64,000 nucleotides of DNA, from the NCBI RefSeq assembly GCF_000773685.1, contig NZ_JPQO01000046.1, positions 1 to 64,000 on the forward strand, read 5' to 3'. Numbering within the stretch: the first letter of the stretch is position 1; the number at the start of each line of letters is the position of its first letter. This DNA comes from Acinetobacter sp. HR7. Its GTDB lineage: Bacteria > Pseudomonadota > Gammaproteobacteria > Pseudomonadales > Moraxellaceae. Positions 63,610-64,000 of the stretch are shown here, in pieces. The notes under the pieces were generated by a model that had not been told where the DNA came from, searched no databases, and saw only the letters and a program-made list of their open reading frames with translations. Position numbers and translations under genes: made by a program.

Positions 63610-63705
63610 ATGCGTAACTTAATCAAATTTTTAACTGGCAGATTAATGGAAGATATCAAGCTTTGTATTTTGAATATTCAAGGCATTTTCCAAGTTGCAT
63701 TTTAG
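63610..63705 (+). CDS. candidate 31-aa small protein
   Basis: ATG 63610 to TAG 63703 encodes a 31-residue peptide (begins MRNLIKFLTGRLMED, ends FQVAF). A perfect AGGAGG (63598-63603) lies exactly six bases upstream, the best ribosome site in this part of the window. It is not a signal peptide; two short amphipathic stretches could contact membranes. It lies 83 bp upstream of metG, in the 5' region of that gene. The call rests on the ribosome site and frame only. Confidence 0.4.
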   Translation: MRNLIKFLTGRLMEDIKLCILNIQGIFQVAF

Positions 63706-63788
63706 CCAAAGCATTTCTTTGTAATCCCCTCTGCATCATGTAAAATTATGGCCCATTGCATAATGAATACGAATGAGAGAGTTAATCC

Positions 63789-64000
63789 GTGCGTAAAATC
63801 CTAGTCACCAATGCCCTTCCCTATGCCAATGGTCCCATCCATATGGGCCACTTACTCGGCTATATCCAGGCTGATATTTGGGTACGTGCCATGCGCGCGA
63901 TGGGCCATGATGTGACCTATGTCTGCGCGGATGATGCTCACGGTACTGCGATCATGCTGCGTGCCGAAGCGAATGGCATTTCTCCAGAAGAACAGATCGC
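63789..64000 (+). CDS. metG: methionyl-tRNA synthetase, 5' end (partial)
   Basis: The first 70 codons of MetG, cut by the window edge. The product begins [35 protein letters not shown], with the class I HIGH-like signature HMGH, then [17 protein letters not shown]. The start codon is GTG at 63789, with GAGAG upstream. The KMSKS region and the anticodon domain lie beyond the window. Confidence 0.93.
   Translation, partial: MRKILVTNALPYANGPIHMGHLLGYIQADIWVRAMRAMGHDVTYVCADDAHGTAIMLRAEANGISPEEQI

Overview
The window is 64 kb of ordinary chromosomal DNA from a gammaproteobacterium. It is most likely Acinetobacter (Moraxellaceae). The reasons are the pilG-pilH-pilI-pilJ-chpA twitching chemosensory operon in the short-ChpA form, a dcd-proS interval filled with Acinetobacter-type exported proteins, small entericidin-like lipoproteins, a signal-less YkuD protein, and a moderate, roughly 40-45% GC composition judged by eye. 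I see no insertion sequence, prophage, CRISPR array or rRNA operon.

Region 1 (1-13.6 kb) holds an MHS-type MFS symporter, small housekeeping or unknown proteins (DUF2505, a GNAT acetyltransferase, an FKBP isomerase, MgtC/SapB, YaeQ, a CobW-type metallochaperone GTPase) and a neighbourhood with an aromatic-catabolism flavour: an MhpA-like flavin hydroxylase, a glutathione transferase and an HcaR-like LysR regulator. The LysR gene is the last gene of a TetR-MFS-LysR unit whose TetR gene is preceded by a perfect 20-bp palindrome. An acyl-CoA thioesterase follows.

Region 2 (13.8-29.6 kb) has a 58-aa small protein, a patatin-like lipoprotein, a chromate transporter, two sodium-coupled amino acid symporters (AGCS and GltS), a nitroreductase, a Bcr/CflA drug exporter, a FUSC-family inner-membrane protein, a YcxB-like protein, a Fur-box-preceded PepSY/flavodoxin/FNR iron-type reductase, a DUF218 protein and a DUF2750 protein.

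Region 3 (29.6-34.4 kb) is an array of eight tRNA genes (four Val-UAC and four Asp-GUC, all on the minus strand, behind one consensus sigma-70 promoter). It is followed by a YkuD L,D-transpeptidase-fold enzyme with DUF454, a DUF1853 protein, an entericidin-like lipoprotein and dapE.

Region 4 (34.4-50.1 kb) is the type IV pilus chemosensory operon, transcribed leftward (pilG, pilH, pilI, pilJ, chpA and a ChpC/CheW-like gene). After it come a DUF4124 coiled-coil protein, a two-gene RND efflux system and proS.

Region 5 (50.2-57.4 kb) is the most unusual part. Four consecutive leftward genes encode large exported proteins that share a short motif just after the signal peptide, carry closely spaced cysteine pairs and have no function readable from sequence. 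They resemble the DUF6160/'Fil' proteins of Acinetobacter and sit between proS and dcd. One has a helical insertion with a tyrosine every four residues.

Region 6 (57.4-64 kb) has a TRAP-TAXI uptake system (TAXI lipoprotein, DUF1850, fused permease) with translationally overlapping genes, an Mrp/ApbC Fe-S carrier with a His/Cys-rich linker, a hydrophilin-like protein, a 31-codon reading frame with a perfect Shine-Dalgarno, and the 5' end of metG cut by the window edge.
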